DNA of 64,000 bases, from contig JAJYSJ010000001.1 of NCBI GenBank assembly GCA_021793645.1, positions 186,001-250,000 on the forward strand, written 5' to 3'. Within the stretch, counting starts at the first letter, position 1, and each line of letters begins with the position of its first letter. Under the pieces are notes generated by a model that saw only the letters and a program-made list of their open reading frames with translations, did not search any database and was not told where the DNA came from. This document shows positions 1 to 8,268 of this stretch, in pieces. Made by a program: the position numbers and the translations under genes. This DNA is from Bacillota bacterium (GTDB lineage: Bacteria > Bacillota > Sulfobacillia > JAJZYS01 > JAJYTV01).

Positions 1-514
1 AGGCGTCGTCGCCGTAGTTCGCGTCCTGGCCCGGTCCGTCGTCGCCGAAGCTCGTTTCGATCCAGTAGACCTTGTCGGTTGCGTTGAAGGTCTTCTGCAG
101 CCCCGGCCCCCCTGCCACCGCACTCTGGATGTCCAGGGACTTTTGGCCGCCAGCTGCGGACTTGATCGTGATGGTGAACCCGGACTCGGCCTGGAGTGTC
201 TGTGAGGCGGTCGTGGGATAGAGCTCATAGGTGAAGGGCGCGATCTGGGTGCTCGAGAGCAGGGTGCCTTTGGTCGAGGCAGGCTGCGTGGTGGTCGACG
301 CCTGGCTGCTGCCCTTCGAGGACGAGCCGGACGCATTTGGGGACGTTGTCGAGCCGGACGAGGATGTGGCGGTGGCAGCGGGCCCGCTCCCCTGCCCCCC
401 GCTCAACGCAACTCCGGGCGCGTTCGGCGCATGGATGCCGTGTACGGCCAGGGCGGCGCCCACAGCGAGCACAAGCCCGAGGGTAATGAGGCGGGGCGCG
501 ATCGGTGACGACAC
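1..514 (-). CDS. Membrane-anchored Ser/Thr-rich exported protein, partial (runs off left edge)
   Basis: The first ~171 residues are visible and the 3' end is outside the window. A GTG start at 514 follows AAGGAGGT with a 6-nt spacer. Residues 8-25 form a hydrophobic segment that acts as signal anchor or uncleaved signal peptide. Residues ~45-85 are a low-complexity Ser/Thr/Gly/Ala linker, followed by a more ordered part with KTFNATDKVYWIETSFGDD. The layout (anchor, flexible linker, outer domain) suggests a surface protein tethered outside the membrane. I do not recognise the family. It is transcribed divergently from the small ORF and ABC exporter at 596-2423. Confidence 0.72.
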   Translation of the reverse strand, partial: MSSPIAPRLITLGLVLAVGAALAVHGIHAPNAPGVALSGGQGSGPAATATSSSGSTTSPNASGSSSKGSSQASTTTQPASTKGTLLSSTQIAPFTYELYPTTASQTLQAESGFTITIKSAAGGQKSLDIQSAVAGGPGLQKTFNATDKVYWIETSFGDDGPGQDANYGDDA

Positions 515-595
515 CCGGATACCTCCTTGCCGCGATTCCTTCGCAGTGGCGTCAGTATGGGGAACGCGTCTGAAATTGCTCTGAAGAGGTGGTAC

Positions 596-624
596 TTGGC
601 AACTGTAAGGGGAGATGGTATGAT
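596..624 (+). promoter_or_regulatory. SigA-type promoter for small ORF / ABC exporter
   Basis: TTGGCA (596-601), a 17-bp spacer and TATGAT (619-624) give 5/6 matches in each box. The predicted start near 631 lies just upstream of the ribosome binding site of the 27-codon ORF at 656. Confidence 0.7.
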
Positions 625-655
625 GCCTATCACGTTCTGGGAAGGAGGCCCTGCC

Positions 656-739
656 ATGAGAAGGACCCGCACAATGGGTGCCGCGGTCGCCGCGAGCATC
701 GGTGCGCCCTTTGCATGGTCTGGCCCAATGCTGAGTTAG
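656..739 (+). CDS. 27-residue small ORF, candidate leader peptide or exported peptide
   Basis: The ATG at 656 has an excellent ribosome binding site (AAGGAGG at 642-648, 7-nt spacing) and lies under a near-consensus promoter. The product starts MRRTRT, continues with an Ala/Gly/Ile hydrophobic stretch and ends ...SGPMLS. The stop at 739 is 14 nt before a strong hairpin, and the ABC ATPase starts 80 nt further on. Two readings fit: a leader peptide whose translation controls read-through of the hairpin into the exporter genes, or a secreted peptide handled by that exporter. No known stalling motif is evident. The initiation signals are strong; the function is inferred. Confidence 0.55.
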   Translation: MRRTRTMGAAVAASIGAPFAWSGPMLS

Positions 740-753
740 CCGATTGTGTCGGC

Positions 754-787
754 GGCCCGGCCGGTCAGACAACTGACCGACCGGGCC
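754..787 (+). terminator. Hairpin terminator/attenuator between small ORF and ABC ATPase
   Basis: A 15-bp stem (754-768 with 773-787, one G-T pair) closes an ACAA loop and is followed by TCTTTGCG. It sits inside the transcript between the 27-codon ORF and the exporter genes, so it is more likely a transcription attenuator than an end-of-operon terminator. The U-tract is short. Confidence 0.6.
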
Positions 788-819
788 TCTTTGCGTCTGC
801 CCACAAGGAGGGAAGTCCC

Positions 820-1617
820 ATGTACGCGATCGAGTGCATCGATGTGCACAAGCAGTTTCGGCCGGAAGGCGAGTCTCCCTGGAAACGGCGCGGGCCCAAA
901 GTACCTGCGCTGGAGGGCATCAGCTTCTCCATGCCCCAAGGAGAGTGCTTCGGCATCCTCGGCCCCAATGGCTCCGGCAAGAGCACTTTGATCCGGCTCA
1001 TCTCAACTCTGCTCGTTGCAGACCAGGGCGAGGTGCGCGTGTTCGGACACGACGTGCGTACGGCCCCGATGGAAGTGCGGCGACTGATCCACCGCGTCTC
1101 GGTGGAAGCCTCGTTCTTCAAGAAGCTTTCGGCCCAGGAGAACCTGGACTACGCTTCCGGGCTCTACGGACTCGAACGCACGCAGGCGCGCCGAAGAGCA
1201 GAGGAGATCCTGCTGCGCCTGGGCCTGCCAAAGGCCAAGATCAAGGCTCCTCTCGAGGAGATGTCGCGCGGCCAGCAGCAGAAGGTCGCCATCGCCCGCG
1301 CGCTGCTCACCTCCCCCACCCTGCTCCTGCTGGATGAGCCCACGACAGGGCTAGACCCCAGGTCGCGCCGCGACGTGCAGGAGTTCATCGAGGAGATCCG
1401 GTCGAGCTACAGCGCCTCGATCGTCCTTTCGACCCACGACATGCAGGAGGCACAGCGTCTGTGCGACCGCGTCGCGATCATCCGCGGCGGCAAGTTCATC
1501 GCGCTTGACACGCCGACGGCCCTTGCCGAACGCTACGGCGGCGGCCAGGGGCTCGAGACCGCCTTCCTCAACCTGACGGGCGAGGATCTGAGCCAAGAGG
1601 AGGGAATGGAAGCTTGA
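820..1617 (+). CDS. ABC transporter ATP-binding protein (ABC-2 exporter type)
   Basis: A 265-residue ATPase that powers the membrane partner encoded next. Visible motifs are Walker A GPNGSGKST (residues 48-56), the ABC signature MSRGQQQKVAIARA, Walker B LLLLDEPTTGLD (from residue 168) and the H-loop STHD. The CcmA/DrrA-like organisation without a second domain fits the ABC-2 exporter subfamily used for drugs, lipids or polysaccharides. The ATG at 820 is preceded by GGAGGGAAG; longer in-frame extensions would read through the upstream hairpin and are rejected. The 3' end overlaps the permease start (TTGA), so the two are translationally coupled. The substrate cannot be told from sequence. Confidence 0.93.
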   Translation: MYAIECIDVHKQFRPEGESPWKRRGPKVPALEGISFSMPQGECFGILGPNGSGKSTLIRLISTLLVADQGEVRVFGHDVRTAPMEVRRLIHRVSVEASFFKKLSAQENLDYASGLYGLERTQARRRAEEILLRLGLPKAKIKAPLEEMSRGQQQKVAIARALLTSPTLLLLDEPTTGLDPRSRRDVQEFIEEIRSSYSASIVLSTHDMQEAQRLCDRVAIIRGGKFIALDTPTALAERYGGGQGLETAFLNLTGEDLSQEEGMEA

Positions 1618-2423
1618 TCTCGCTACGCACGGAAACCCGGGCAGCCGGTGCCGTCGTCTCCCGGAACTTCAGCCTGATTCGACGCTACCTGGGGTGGGAG
1701 CTCGTGTTCGCGTTCTACAACGCCGTGAACGCGCTCACCATCGGACTGATCGGGCTCGCGGAACCCGGCCCAGGACAGGCCATGCGCGTACTCTACCTCT
1801 CGATCGGAGCGCTCCTATGGAACTTCCTCTCCGTGCTCTTCTTCGAAGTCTCGAACTCGGTGATGTGGGAGCGCTGGGAAGGCACGATCGAGTACAGCTT
1901 CATGGCGCCGATCCGACGCGTGACTTATCTCTTCGGCGTCTGTTCCTACGCGGTGATCTACGGCCTCGTACGCACGCTCCTGGTGCTCCTCGCGATCGCG
2001 CTCTTCTTCCACCTACCGCTCGGGCAGGCGGATCTCGGGGGCGCAGCCCTCGTGCTCGCCGCCTCGAGCATCCCCTTCATCGGCCTCGGCCTGTTCGGCG
2101 CAATCATGCCAATGCTGTCCGCAGAGCGCGGCGCACAGGCGACCCAGGTGATCCAGGGCGTGATCCTGCTTGTCTCGGGCATCTACTACCCGGTGACCGT
2201 CCTGCCGCACTGGCTGCAGTCCGTGTCCTGGTTGTCGCCCGCAACCTACACCTTGACAGCTGTACGCGGTGCCGTGCTGCAGGGAGCGGGTGTTGGAGCG
2301 CTCCTGCCGACGGTGCTCGGCCTGGTTGCGGCCGGCGCCGTGCTGGTGCCGCTCGGACTCTACGCCTTCTCGATCGCGGAGCGCTACGCCCTGCGGACGG
2401 GAAAGCTCAAGCGCAACGGCTAA
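1614..2423 (+). CDS. ABC-2 type permease
   Basis: A 269-residue integral membrane protein with about six hydrophobic segments, matching the ABC-2 permease fold, and partner of the upstream ATPase. The TTG start at 1614 overlaps the ATPase stop and uses AGAGGAGGG inside the end of that gene. A VSGIYYPVTVLPHWLQ-type segment near residue 190 is typical of ABC-2 permeases, where a short re-entrant region precedes the last two helices. Its stop overlaps by 4 bases the stop of the convergent membrane protein gene. Export direction follows from family; the cargo is unknown. Confidence 0.9.
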   Translation: MISLRTETRAAGAVVSRNFSLIRRYLGWELVFAFYNAVNALTIGLIGLAEPGPGQAMRVLYLSIGALLWNFLSVLFFEVSNSVMWERWEGTIEYSFMAPIRRVTYLFGVCSYAVIYGLVRTLLVLLAIALFFHLPLGQADLGGAALVLAASSIPFIGLGLFGAIMPMLSAERGAQATQVIQGVILLVSGIYYPVTVLPHWLQSVSWLSPATYTLTAVRGAVLQGAGVGALLPTVLGLVAAGAVLVPLGLYAFSIAERYALRTGKLKRNG

Positions 2424-3082
2424 TGCTCCGCTCCCGTTGCAGGGTCATCCTGCGTCGCGGCGGCCTCTTCCGGAGCCTTCGGCTCCGTTGGGGCCGCCTC
2501 TGCGTTCGGCGCGGCCGGATCAATCTCCAATCCAGCGGCAGGGGACGGCTTCGCAGCGGCGACGCCATCGTGTGCAGGAATCGCCGCAGGCAAGCGGGGC
2601 AGATCGGCATCCCGCTGCGCCGTCACCAGGATGGCGCCGAGCGAGATGGCGAGCAGCAGTGCGGCGGGAATGATCTCCGCCGCCAGCTGTCCCGCAATAC
2701 TCGAGGCATTGAGCAGTCCGGCGGCGTTCGGACCAGTGGGCAGGAGAAGCTCAACGCGCAGGAAGGAAAAGAGCGCGAGGGCGAGTTCGAGGACAGCCAC
2801 CGCGCCACCGAGGGAAACAGCGAGGCGCACGCGCCGCAAGAGTCCCTCCACGAGCAGCCATAGTCCTGCAAAGAGCCCTCCGAGCGCGAGGCTCAAGTAT
2901 GCGCCAACGAGCGTCTCGAGGACGCCCGACAGGTGGTAGGCCAAGAGCACCGCCTGGGACACGGAGAGACCGATGGCGTGCGAGGCGCTGGGCGGGGGTA
3001 CAAGCTGCAGCCCACCGGCCCAGAGGACGACGCTGGCGATCAGCCATACGGCCGCGATCACGCCGCCGAGCAGCTTGCGCAT
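2420..3082 (-). CDS. Multi-pass membrane protein of unknown function
   Basis: 220 residues with about five hydrophobic segments (roughly residues 5-25, 37-55, 58-80, 90-110, 130-152), then a ~65-residue Ala/Pro/Glu-rich acidic tail likely to be flexible and cytoplasmic. The ATG at 3082 is chosen because GGGAGGA lies 6 nt upstream; an extension of 19 residues has no such signal. The gene is convergent with the ABC exporter and overlaps it by 4 nt. I do not recognise the family. Confidence 0.7.
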   Translation of the reverse strand: MRKLLGGVIAAVWLIASVVLWAGGLQLVPPPSASHAIGLSVSQAVLLAYHLSGVLETLVGAYLSLALGGLFAGLWLLVEGLLRRVRLAVSLGGAVAVLELALALFSFLRVELLLPTGPNAAGLLNASSIAGQLAAEIIPAALLLAISLGAILVTAQRDADLPRLPAAIPAHDGVAAAKPSPAAGLEIDPAAPNAEAAPTEPKAPEEAAATQDDPATGAEH

Positions 3083-3210
3083 GCCGAATCCTCCCTCGAT
3101 AGAACTTATGTCACCCATTCTCCTGGTCTGCGCTGGCACCTGCTGTGCTCTGTCAGGCTCCGCGATTGCTACAATGAAGCGGTAAGTGCAGAGGGAGGTC
3201 CTGTGTCAAC

Positions 3211-4389
3211 TTGTCGAGCCTGCGATTCCCACGCGCTGTACTGGCTACCGCGTTCGCCACGATGATCGCGTTCATGGGGATCGGCGTCGTCGATCCGATC
3301 CTGCCGGTCATCGGACGTCAGATGGGTGCGACCCCCGCCCAGGTGGAGATGCTCTTTACTACCTACATCGGCGTGATGTCACTTGCCATGCTGGTCTCCG
3401 GTGTCCTCTCGACCCGACTCGGCGGACGCCGCACGATGCTGCTCGGACTCCTATTGGTCATCGTCTTCGCGACTGTCTCCGGCTTCTCCGACACCGTCTG
3501 GCACCTCGCCGAGGCGAGGGGCGGCTGGGGCCTCGGAAACGCCTTTTTCACCTCGACCGCCCTCGCGATCATCGTGGGGCTATCGAGCGGCGGAACGGCC
3601 CGGGCCATCACGCTATACGAGATGGCGCTCGGACTCGGGATTTCGACGGGTCCCTTGATCGGCGGCTTTCTCGGCAGCATCAGCTGGCGGCTGCCTTTTT
3701 TTGGCACTGCCGCCCTGATGGCGATCGCGTTCCTTGCCACCTACTTCACCGTGCACGAGCCTGAGCGGCGCGAAGAGCCGCGGCGCGCACGCGACATCTT
3801 CCGTGCACTCGGCCACGCGAATGTCCTGACGAACGCGCTGGCGGGCCTCGGCTACTCGTTCGGGTTCTTTACGATCCTCGCCTACTCCCCAATCTATCTG
3901 CATCTGCCCGCGCTGCCGCTCGGACTCACCTACTTCGCCTGGGGCATCCTGGTCGCGATCAGCTCCGTGCTGATCGTCAACTGGCTGCGTCCGCGGATGG
4001 GTTCACTGCCGCTGCTGCAGTGGAACCTCCTGCTCTTCGCCATCTTGATGGTGGGGCTTTGGGCCGTGCGCGGCACGGTCCCCGCACTCCTCCTGATCGT
4101 ACTGTCCGGGCTGCTCTGCGGCATCGCAAATGCCCTGTTCACCACGATCGCAATCGAAATCTCGCCCTTCACCCGCTCGATCTCCTCGGGCGCCTACAAC
4201 TTCCTGCGCTGGGCCGGAGCCGCAGTTGCGCCGGTGCTTTCCGGCTACCTCGACAAGGCCTTCACGCCGCAGCTCCCGTTCCTCGTCGCTGCTGGAGTGA
4301 TCCTCGCGGCGAATGTCCTCCTGATCGTGCGGCAGCGGCCGCTCGATCAGGCACTGCGCGCTGCGATGGCCACCTTCGAGGGCGAGTGA
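3211..4389 (+). CDS. MFS transporter, drug-efflux (DHA1-like)
   Basis: 392 residues with 12 predicted helices. The N-terminal half contains VDPILPVIGRQMGAT, typical of drug:H+ antiporters, and a conserved LSTRLGGRRTMLLG loop between helices 2 and 3. It probably exports small hydrophobic compounds by proton antiport at the cytoplasmic membrane. The TTG start at 3211 has GGGAGG 12 nt upstream, a rather long spacing, but no better in-frame start exists. A bidirectional terminator separates it from the convergent UPF0182 gene. The substrate is not predictable. Confidence 0.88.
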   Translation: MSSLRFPRAVLATAFATMIAFMGIGVVDPILPVIGRQMGATPAQVEMLFTTYIGVMSLAMLVSGVLSTRLGGRRTMLLGLLLVIVFATVSGFSDTVWHLAEARGGWGLGNAFFTSTALAIIVGLSSGGTARAITLYEMALGLGISTGPLIGGFLGSISWRLPFFGTAALMAIAFLATYFTVHEPERREEPRRARDIFRALGHANVLTNALAGLGYSFGFFTILAYSPIYLHLPALPLGLTYFAWGILVAISSVLIVNWLRPRMGSLPLLQWNLLLFAILMVGLWAVRGTVPALLLIVLSGLLCGIANALFTTIAIEISPFTRSISSGAYNFLRWAGAAVAPVLSGYLDKAFTPQLPFLVAAGVILAANVLLIVRQRPLDQALRAAMATFEGE

Positions 4390-4407
4390 TTCCGGTTGCC
4401 TTGAAGT

Positions 4408-4465
4408 GACACAGAACGTACGACCGCCGGGGCATAGCAGCCCCGGCGGTCGTACGTTCTGTGTC
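4408..4465. terminator. Bidirectional terminator, perfect 26-bp stem
   Basis: Positions 4408-4433 are perfectly complementary to 4440-4465 around an ATAGCA loop. The hairpin sits 18 nt after the MFS stop and 7 nt beyond the stop of the convergent UPF0182 gene, so it can serve both. The stem is unusually long for a terminator. Confidence 0.85.
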
Positions 4466-4472
4466 GGTCGTT

Positions 4473-7220
4473 CTACTTTGCGTAGCCCTGCAGCTGCGAG
4501 AGGTACTGCTGCAGCTTCTGCTCGTCCTGTCCAAGCTGCGCCCAGTTGCCTGCCTGCATGTCCTTCTGCACAAGGGCGTTCTGCTGCTCGATCTGGCTGA
4601 TCAGGGCAGACAGCGCGGCACTACTCGTGCCCGTTCCGCCCTTCGTCGTGCCCTTGCCAGGGCTGCTCGCGCCCGCGGTAGAGCCCGTGTCCGCCCCGCT
4701 GCCGAACAGCTGATTGATGGCCCCCTTCAGGGTCGGCTGCATGACCACCTGGTTATTGTAGGCGACGACGACCTCGCGCAGTTCCGGCACCGCGTTCGTC
4801 GACGATTCGAGATAGATCGGCTCCACAGCCAGCATGCCGCCGCCGATCGGGATCTCCAGCAGATCGCCGCGGATCACCTGGGAGCCGTGCTGGTCCCAAA
4901 GCGTGAGGTTCGCAGAGATCTGCGGGTTCTGGCTGATCTCCGATTCGACCTGCATCGGACCCGGGATCAGGGACCCGCTGGAGAGGTTGTAGAGCACGAG
5001 TTTGCCGTAGCTGCTCCCGTCCTCAAGGGCCGCGAGCCAGCCGACCATGTTCGGCCGTCCCGGGGGGACGAACGGGAGGACGCGCATGTACTGCACGGAT
5101 GATGCTCCCGGCAGCTTGGCGATGATCTGCTCCGAGGGCATCGGCACGGGAGAACCGCCGTTCTGGTACAGCTCCTGCGGCAAAGCCCAGTTGTCGTTGC
5201 CCGCGTAGAACGTGTCGAGGTTCGAGACGTGGTAGCGCGCGATCACCTGGGCCTGCGTCCGGAAGAGGCCGTCAGGGTACTGCAGGTGCGCACGGATGTC
5301 GGCAGGCATCTGGGAGAGCGGCTGCACGAGGTTCGGGAAGATGCGGGCCCAGGCGTTGCGGATCGGATCCTTGCCGATCGCGTAGATGTGCACGGCGCCG
5401 GTCGAAGCCGACACGGTGATCTTCACGGAGTTGCGCAGGTAGTTCACGGTCCCGGCCACGGTCGACTCGAGCTGCGAGTACGGGAAGTCCTGCGAGGAGG
5501 TGTATCCGTCCATCAGCCAGACAAGCGTGCCCTGATTCGTGATCACGAGGTTCGCCTTGGGGTCCAGGGTGATCCAGGGTGCGATGCGCTTCACCCGATC
5601 GAAGATCTGGCGGTGCATCAGGAACTTGGAAGCGGCCACGGTCTGTCCCTGCCAGAGGTAGCCGATGCCCTGCGAGAGGGCGATCAAGAGGCGGTTCTGG
5701 TTGAAGGCGATGCCGGGGCCCTTGTAGTTCGAGAGGGCGCTCGACTGGCCGGTCGGGTAGTCGAACTCGCCGAGCGCGTTCGGCGCGATCACGCTATCGG
5801 TCGTCTGTTCTCCGTAGTAGATCCGCGGCGCGCTGATGTGCGTACCGGCGAGGTGGTCTTCCACCGGCATGTTCTTGATCAGGAGCTTTGGCAGTCCGGC
5901 GCTGTCAAACTGCGTAACCCCGGCGGCGATCACGCCGTAGCCGTGGGTGTACTGCAAAAGGCTCTGCTGCGTGCCAGCTCCCGAGTACGCGGCGTCCACT
6001 TCGCGCGCGCCGAGCATCACCTCGTGCGGTGATCCGCCGGAATAGTACCGGTCGACCGTCACGTCGGAGAACGGGAACGAAAAGTACTGCCGAAAGGTCT
6101 GCAGCTGTGAGAAGACCAGCTGGAACGCATGCGGATCCGCGAGCCGCACGTTGCTGATCGTGGCGGAGTCTGCGCTCACCTCTGCCGCAGTGATCTGCGC
6201 ATTTCCGGGATATGGCGTCGAATTGACGCCCGAGATGCCGAACCCGTAGCGCGTCCCGGCGATGGTCGATGCCATGTAGGGCCGCTCCCAGGTCTGCTGC
6301 GCACGGCTGAGTTGGTTGCCGATCACCAGGGCTCCAAACGCCCCGCCGACAATCCAGATCGCCAGCGAGCCGAGCGTGCCGAAGACCGCCGCACGCAGGT
6401 GGAAGGTCTGGTTACGGATCCATGGCAGGACCGTGAGGATGCCGGACACCACCAGAATCACAGCGACGAGGGCCTGCAGCGGCAGTGTCCAGTGCACCGC
6501 GAGATAGTCGGCGCCTGCGACGATCGTCTGATTGGTGGACTGGTTCACGACGCTGTTCTGCGAGACGGCAAGATAGCGCGAGAACCAGACAAGGATGCCC
6601 AAGAGCGTAATGAAGAGTCCGGCAGGACGCCTCAGCGCCTCGATGTAGATCGATGTGTCATAGCGGCGGCCGAGCAGGATGAGCCCGCGCGCCAGCGCGA
6701 TGAAGACGACGATCGCAAGGATCGTGTCGACCGCTGCAAAGAGTGCCGGCAGCCTGAAGACGTAGAAGCCGGCGTCGAGGTGAAAGAGTGGATCGAGCCG
6801 ACCGAAGGCCCCGCCCGAGAAGGCGAGCAGATAGGTCTGCCAGTCGGAGGCGACGGCGTTTCCGGCGTTGGCCCCGATCAGCAAGGCCAGGATCCATGCG
6901 ACGGGACGTCCGAGCAGCCACGGAGTGCGCAGGATCTCCGGCACGACGCCGCCTTCCTGCCCGCCGAAGGACACCCAGGGCCTGCCGCGGTCGACGAGAG
7001 CGCGCTGCAGTGGACGGAGCGCGAAGAATGCCGTCAGCGTCGCCAGGACGAAGGCGGCAGCGAACAGGAGCACTGGCACGCCGTGGATCACCCAGAAGAC
7101 GGAGCCGTGGGCGATGCTGTCGTACCAAACCAGCGACAGACCCAGCTTGGCAAAGAAGATGACGGCGCTGTAGGCGATGATGATGACGGCAACAATCCAT
7201 AGACGCGTCCGAACGGACAC
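4473..7220 (-). CDS. UPF0182 family large membrane protein
   Basis: 915 residues, the usual length for UPF0182/COG1615 proteins of Bacillota and Actinomycetota, whose function is not established. The N-terminal ~300 residues carry about seven membrane helices. A large extracytoplasmic domain follows, with family-typical stretches such as YTHGYGV and NQNRLL. The C-terminal ~60 residues form a Gly/Ser/Thr linker and a Gln-rich helix (QKLQQYLSQLQGYAK), a possible coiled coil. The GTG at 7220 has GGAGG 8 nt upstream; longer reading adds a low-complexity shadow. It is the last gene of a minus-strand run with the cyclophilin. Confidence 0.9.
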   Translation of the reverse strand: MSVRTRLWIVAVIIIAYSAVIFFAKLGLSLVWYDSIAHGSVFWVIHGVPVLLFAAAFVLATLTAFFALRPLQRALVDRGRPWVSFGGQEGGVVPEILRTPWLLGRPVAWILALLIGANAGNAVASDWQTYLLAFSGGAFGRLDPLFHLDAGFYVFRLPALFAAVDTILAIVVFIALARGLILLGRRYDTSIYIEALRRPAGLFITLLGILVWFSRYLAVSQNSVVNQSTNQTIVAGADYLAVHWTLPLQALVAVILVVSGILTVLPWIRNQTFHLRAAVFGTLGSLAIWIVGGAFGALVIGNQLSRAQQTWERPYMASTIAGTRYGFGISGVNSTPYPGNAQITAAEVSADSATISNVRLADPHAFQLVFSQLQTFRQYFSFPFSDVTVDRYYSGGSPHEVMLGAREVDAAYSGAGTQQSLLQYTHGYGVIAAGVTQFDSAGLPKLLIKNMPVEDHLAGTHISAPRIYYGEQTTDSVIAPNALGEFDYPTGQSSALSNYKGPGIAFNQNRLLIALSQGIGYLWQGQTVAASKFLMHRQIFDRVKRIAPWITLDPKANLVITNQGTLVWLMDGYTSSQDFPYSQLESTVAGTVNYLRNSVKITVSASTGAVHIYAIGKDPIRNAWARIFPNLVQPLSQMPADIRAHLQYPDGLFRTQAQVIARYHVSNLDTFYAGNDNWALPQELYQNGGSPVPMPSEQIIAKLPGASSVQYMRVLPFVPPGRPNMVGWLAALEDGSSYGKLVLYNLSSGSLIPGPMQVESEISQNPQISANLTLWDQHGSQVIRGDLLEIPIGGGMLAVEPIYLESSTNAVPELREVVVAYNNQVVMQPTLKGAINQLFGSGADTGSTAGASSPGKGTTKGGTGTSSAALSALISQIEQQNALVQKDMQAGNWAQLGQDEQKLQQYLSQLQGYAK

Positions 7221-7242
7221 GAAGCGGTCCTCCCTCCGCGCC

Positions 7243-7533
7243 CTACTCCGGGCGCTGCTGCGGCAGGTGTTCGCGAAGCCAGGCTTCCGTCTCCTCCGGG
7301 TTGTCCGAGACGACGAAGACCTCCTGGGTCGAGCCCGTGTGGAGGAGGAGCTTGAAGCCAGAATCCGTGCGGTATTGCAGCGTGCAGTAGAGGCCACGCG
7401 ACGCGCGCCCGGCCTTGATGCGCCCTGGGATCACGCGCGTGACCCCGGGCGCCTTGGCGATCTCCTCCAGGAGGGCCTTGCCCCTTCCAAGGATGGAGTG
7501 CTCCTTCTTGACCTTCTGCTGCCTGTACCCCAC
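7243..7533 (-). CDS. Small conserved protein, DUF2103-like
   Basis: 96 residues, cytoplasmic, no signal or membrane segment. The HSILGRGKALLEEIAKAPGV and IPGRIK stretches recall the DUF2103 family of small uncharacterised proteins; this assignment is from memory of the motif. The GTG start at 7533 lies 10 nt after the cyclophilin stop, with only a weak GGAG upstream, so translation is probably coupled. UPF0182 follows 22 nt downstream, making a three-gene unit. Confidence 0.65.
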   Translation of the reverse strand: MGYRQQKVKKEHSILGRGKALLEEIAKAPGVTRVIPGRIKAGRASRGLYCTLQYRTDSGFKLLLHTGSTQEVFVVSDNPEETEAWLREHLPQQRPE

Positions 7534-7543
7534 GGTGCTCCGC

Positions 7544-8137
7544 CTACGAGCCGGAGGCCGCCGGAGACTCTTCGATGCTGACGGACTCGATCGCCACAGG
7601 ATCGACCGGGCGGCTCATCTCCTGCATCTGGGGGTTGAACTCGACATCTCCAGCAGCGATCTGTTCAACGACGGACATGCCTTCGACAACCCTGCCGAAC
7701 TCGGTGTAGTTCGGGTAGCGGTTGAGGCCGGCGCTGTCGAGGCCGGTGCAGACAAAGAACTGGCTGCCGTTCGTGTTCGGGCCGGCGTTGGCCATCGCGA
7801 CGATGCCGGGCCCATAGGGGACGGCAATCGGCAGTTCGTCGTTCCACTGGTAGCCCGGACCGCCCGTGCCGTTGTTCAGGGGGTCGCCAGTCTGGATGAC
7901 GAACGTCTTCAGCACGCGGAAGAATAGGTCTCCTTCAAAGAAGCCGTTCTTCGCGAGGAAGACGAAGTTGTTCGCCGCTGCCGGGGCCTCCTTCGCAAAC
8001 AGTTCGATAGTAAAAGATCCAGCCGTCGTCTTCACGACCGCCCTATAGGTGGTGTTCTGATCGATCATCATCGCCGGAGGTGTACTCCAGCGCAGGTCGC
8101 GGCCGCTCACCGGGCCGCGCCTGGGCGTGTGCTGCAA
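7544..8137 (-). CDS. Peptidyl-prolyl cis-trans isomerase, cyclophilin type
   Basis: 197 residues catalysing cis/trans isomerisation of Xaa-Pro bonds. Active-site landmarks are FFRVLKTFVIQTGDP (catalytic Arg and Gln region), MANAGPNTNGSQFFV and FGRVVEGMSVVEQI. The TTG at 8137 is taken because AAAGGAGG lies 11 nt upstream and the translated RWSTPPAMMID segment fits the conserved N-terminal arm seen in related clostridial and bacillar cyclophilins. No signal peptide is present, so a cytoplasmic enzyme is inferred. It heads the unit with the DUF2103-like and UPF0182 genes. Confidence 0.93.
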   Translation of the reverse strand: MQHTPRRGPVSGRDLRWSTPPAMMIDQNTTYRAVVKTTAGSFTIELFAKEAPAAANNFVFLAKNGFFEGDLFFRVLKTFVIQTGDPLNNGTGGPGYQWNDELPIAVPYGPGIVAMANAGPNTNGSQFFVCTGLDSAGLNRYPNYTEFGRVVEGMSVVEQIAAGDVEFNPQMQEMSRPVDPVAIESVSIEESPAASGS

Positions 8138-8222
8138 ACCGTCGCGTTTCCTCCTTTGCCAATCCTTGCGTGCGTTCCCGCCAACCGGGTACAGCCCCTA
8201 GGGTACATCGCCGGGCGCGCAA

Positions 8223-8259
8223 GCGAAAGGGCGGCGCCATCTGGACGCCGCCCTTTCGC
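8223..8259 (-). terminator. Terminator hairpin downstream of MFS transporter
   Basis: A 14-bp perfect stem (8223-8236 with 8246-8259) lies 10 nt beyond the stop of the MFS gene. The following minus-strand sequence starts TTGCGCG, so the U-tract is poor. Confidence 0.6.
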
Positions 8260-8268
8260 GCATCGCCG

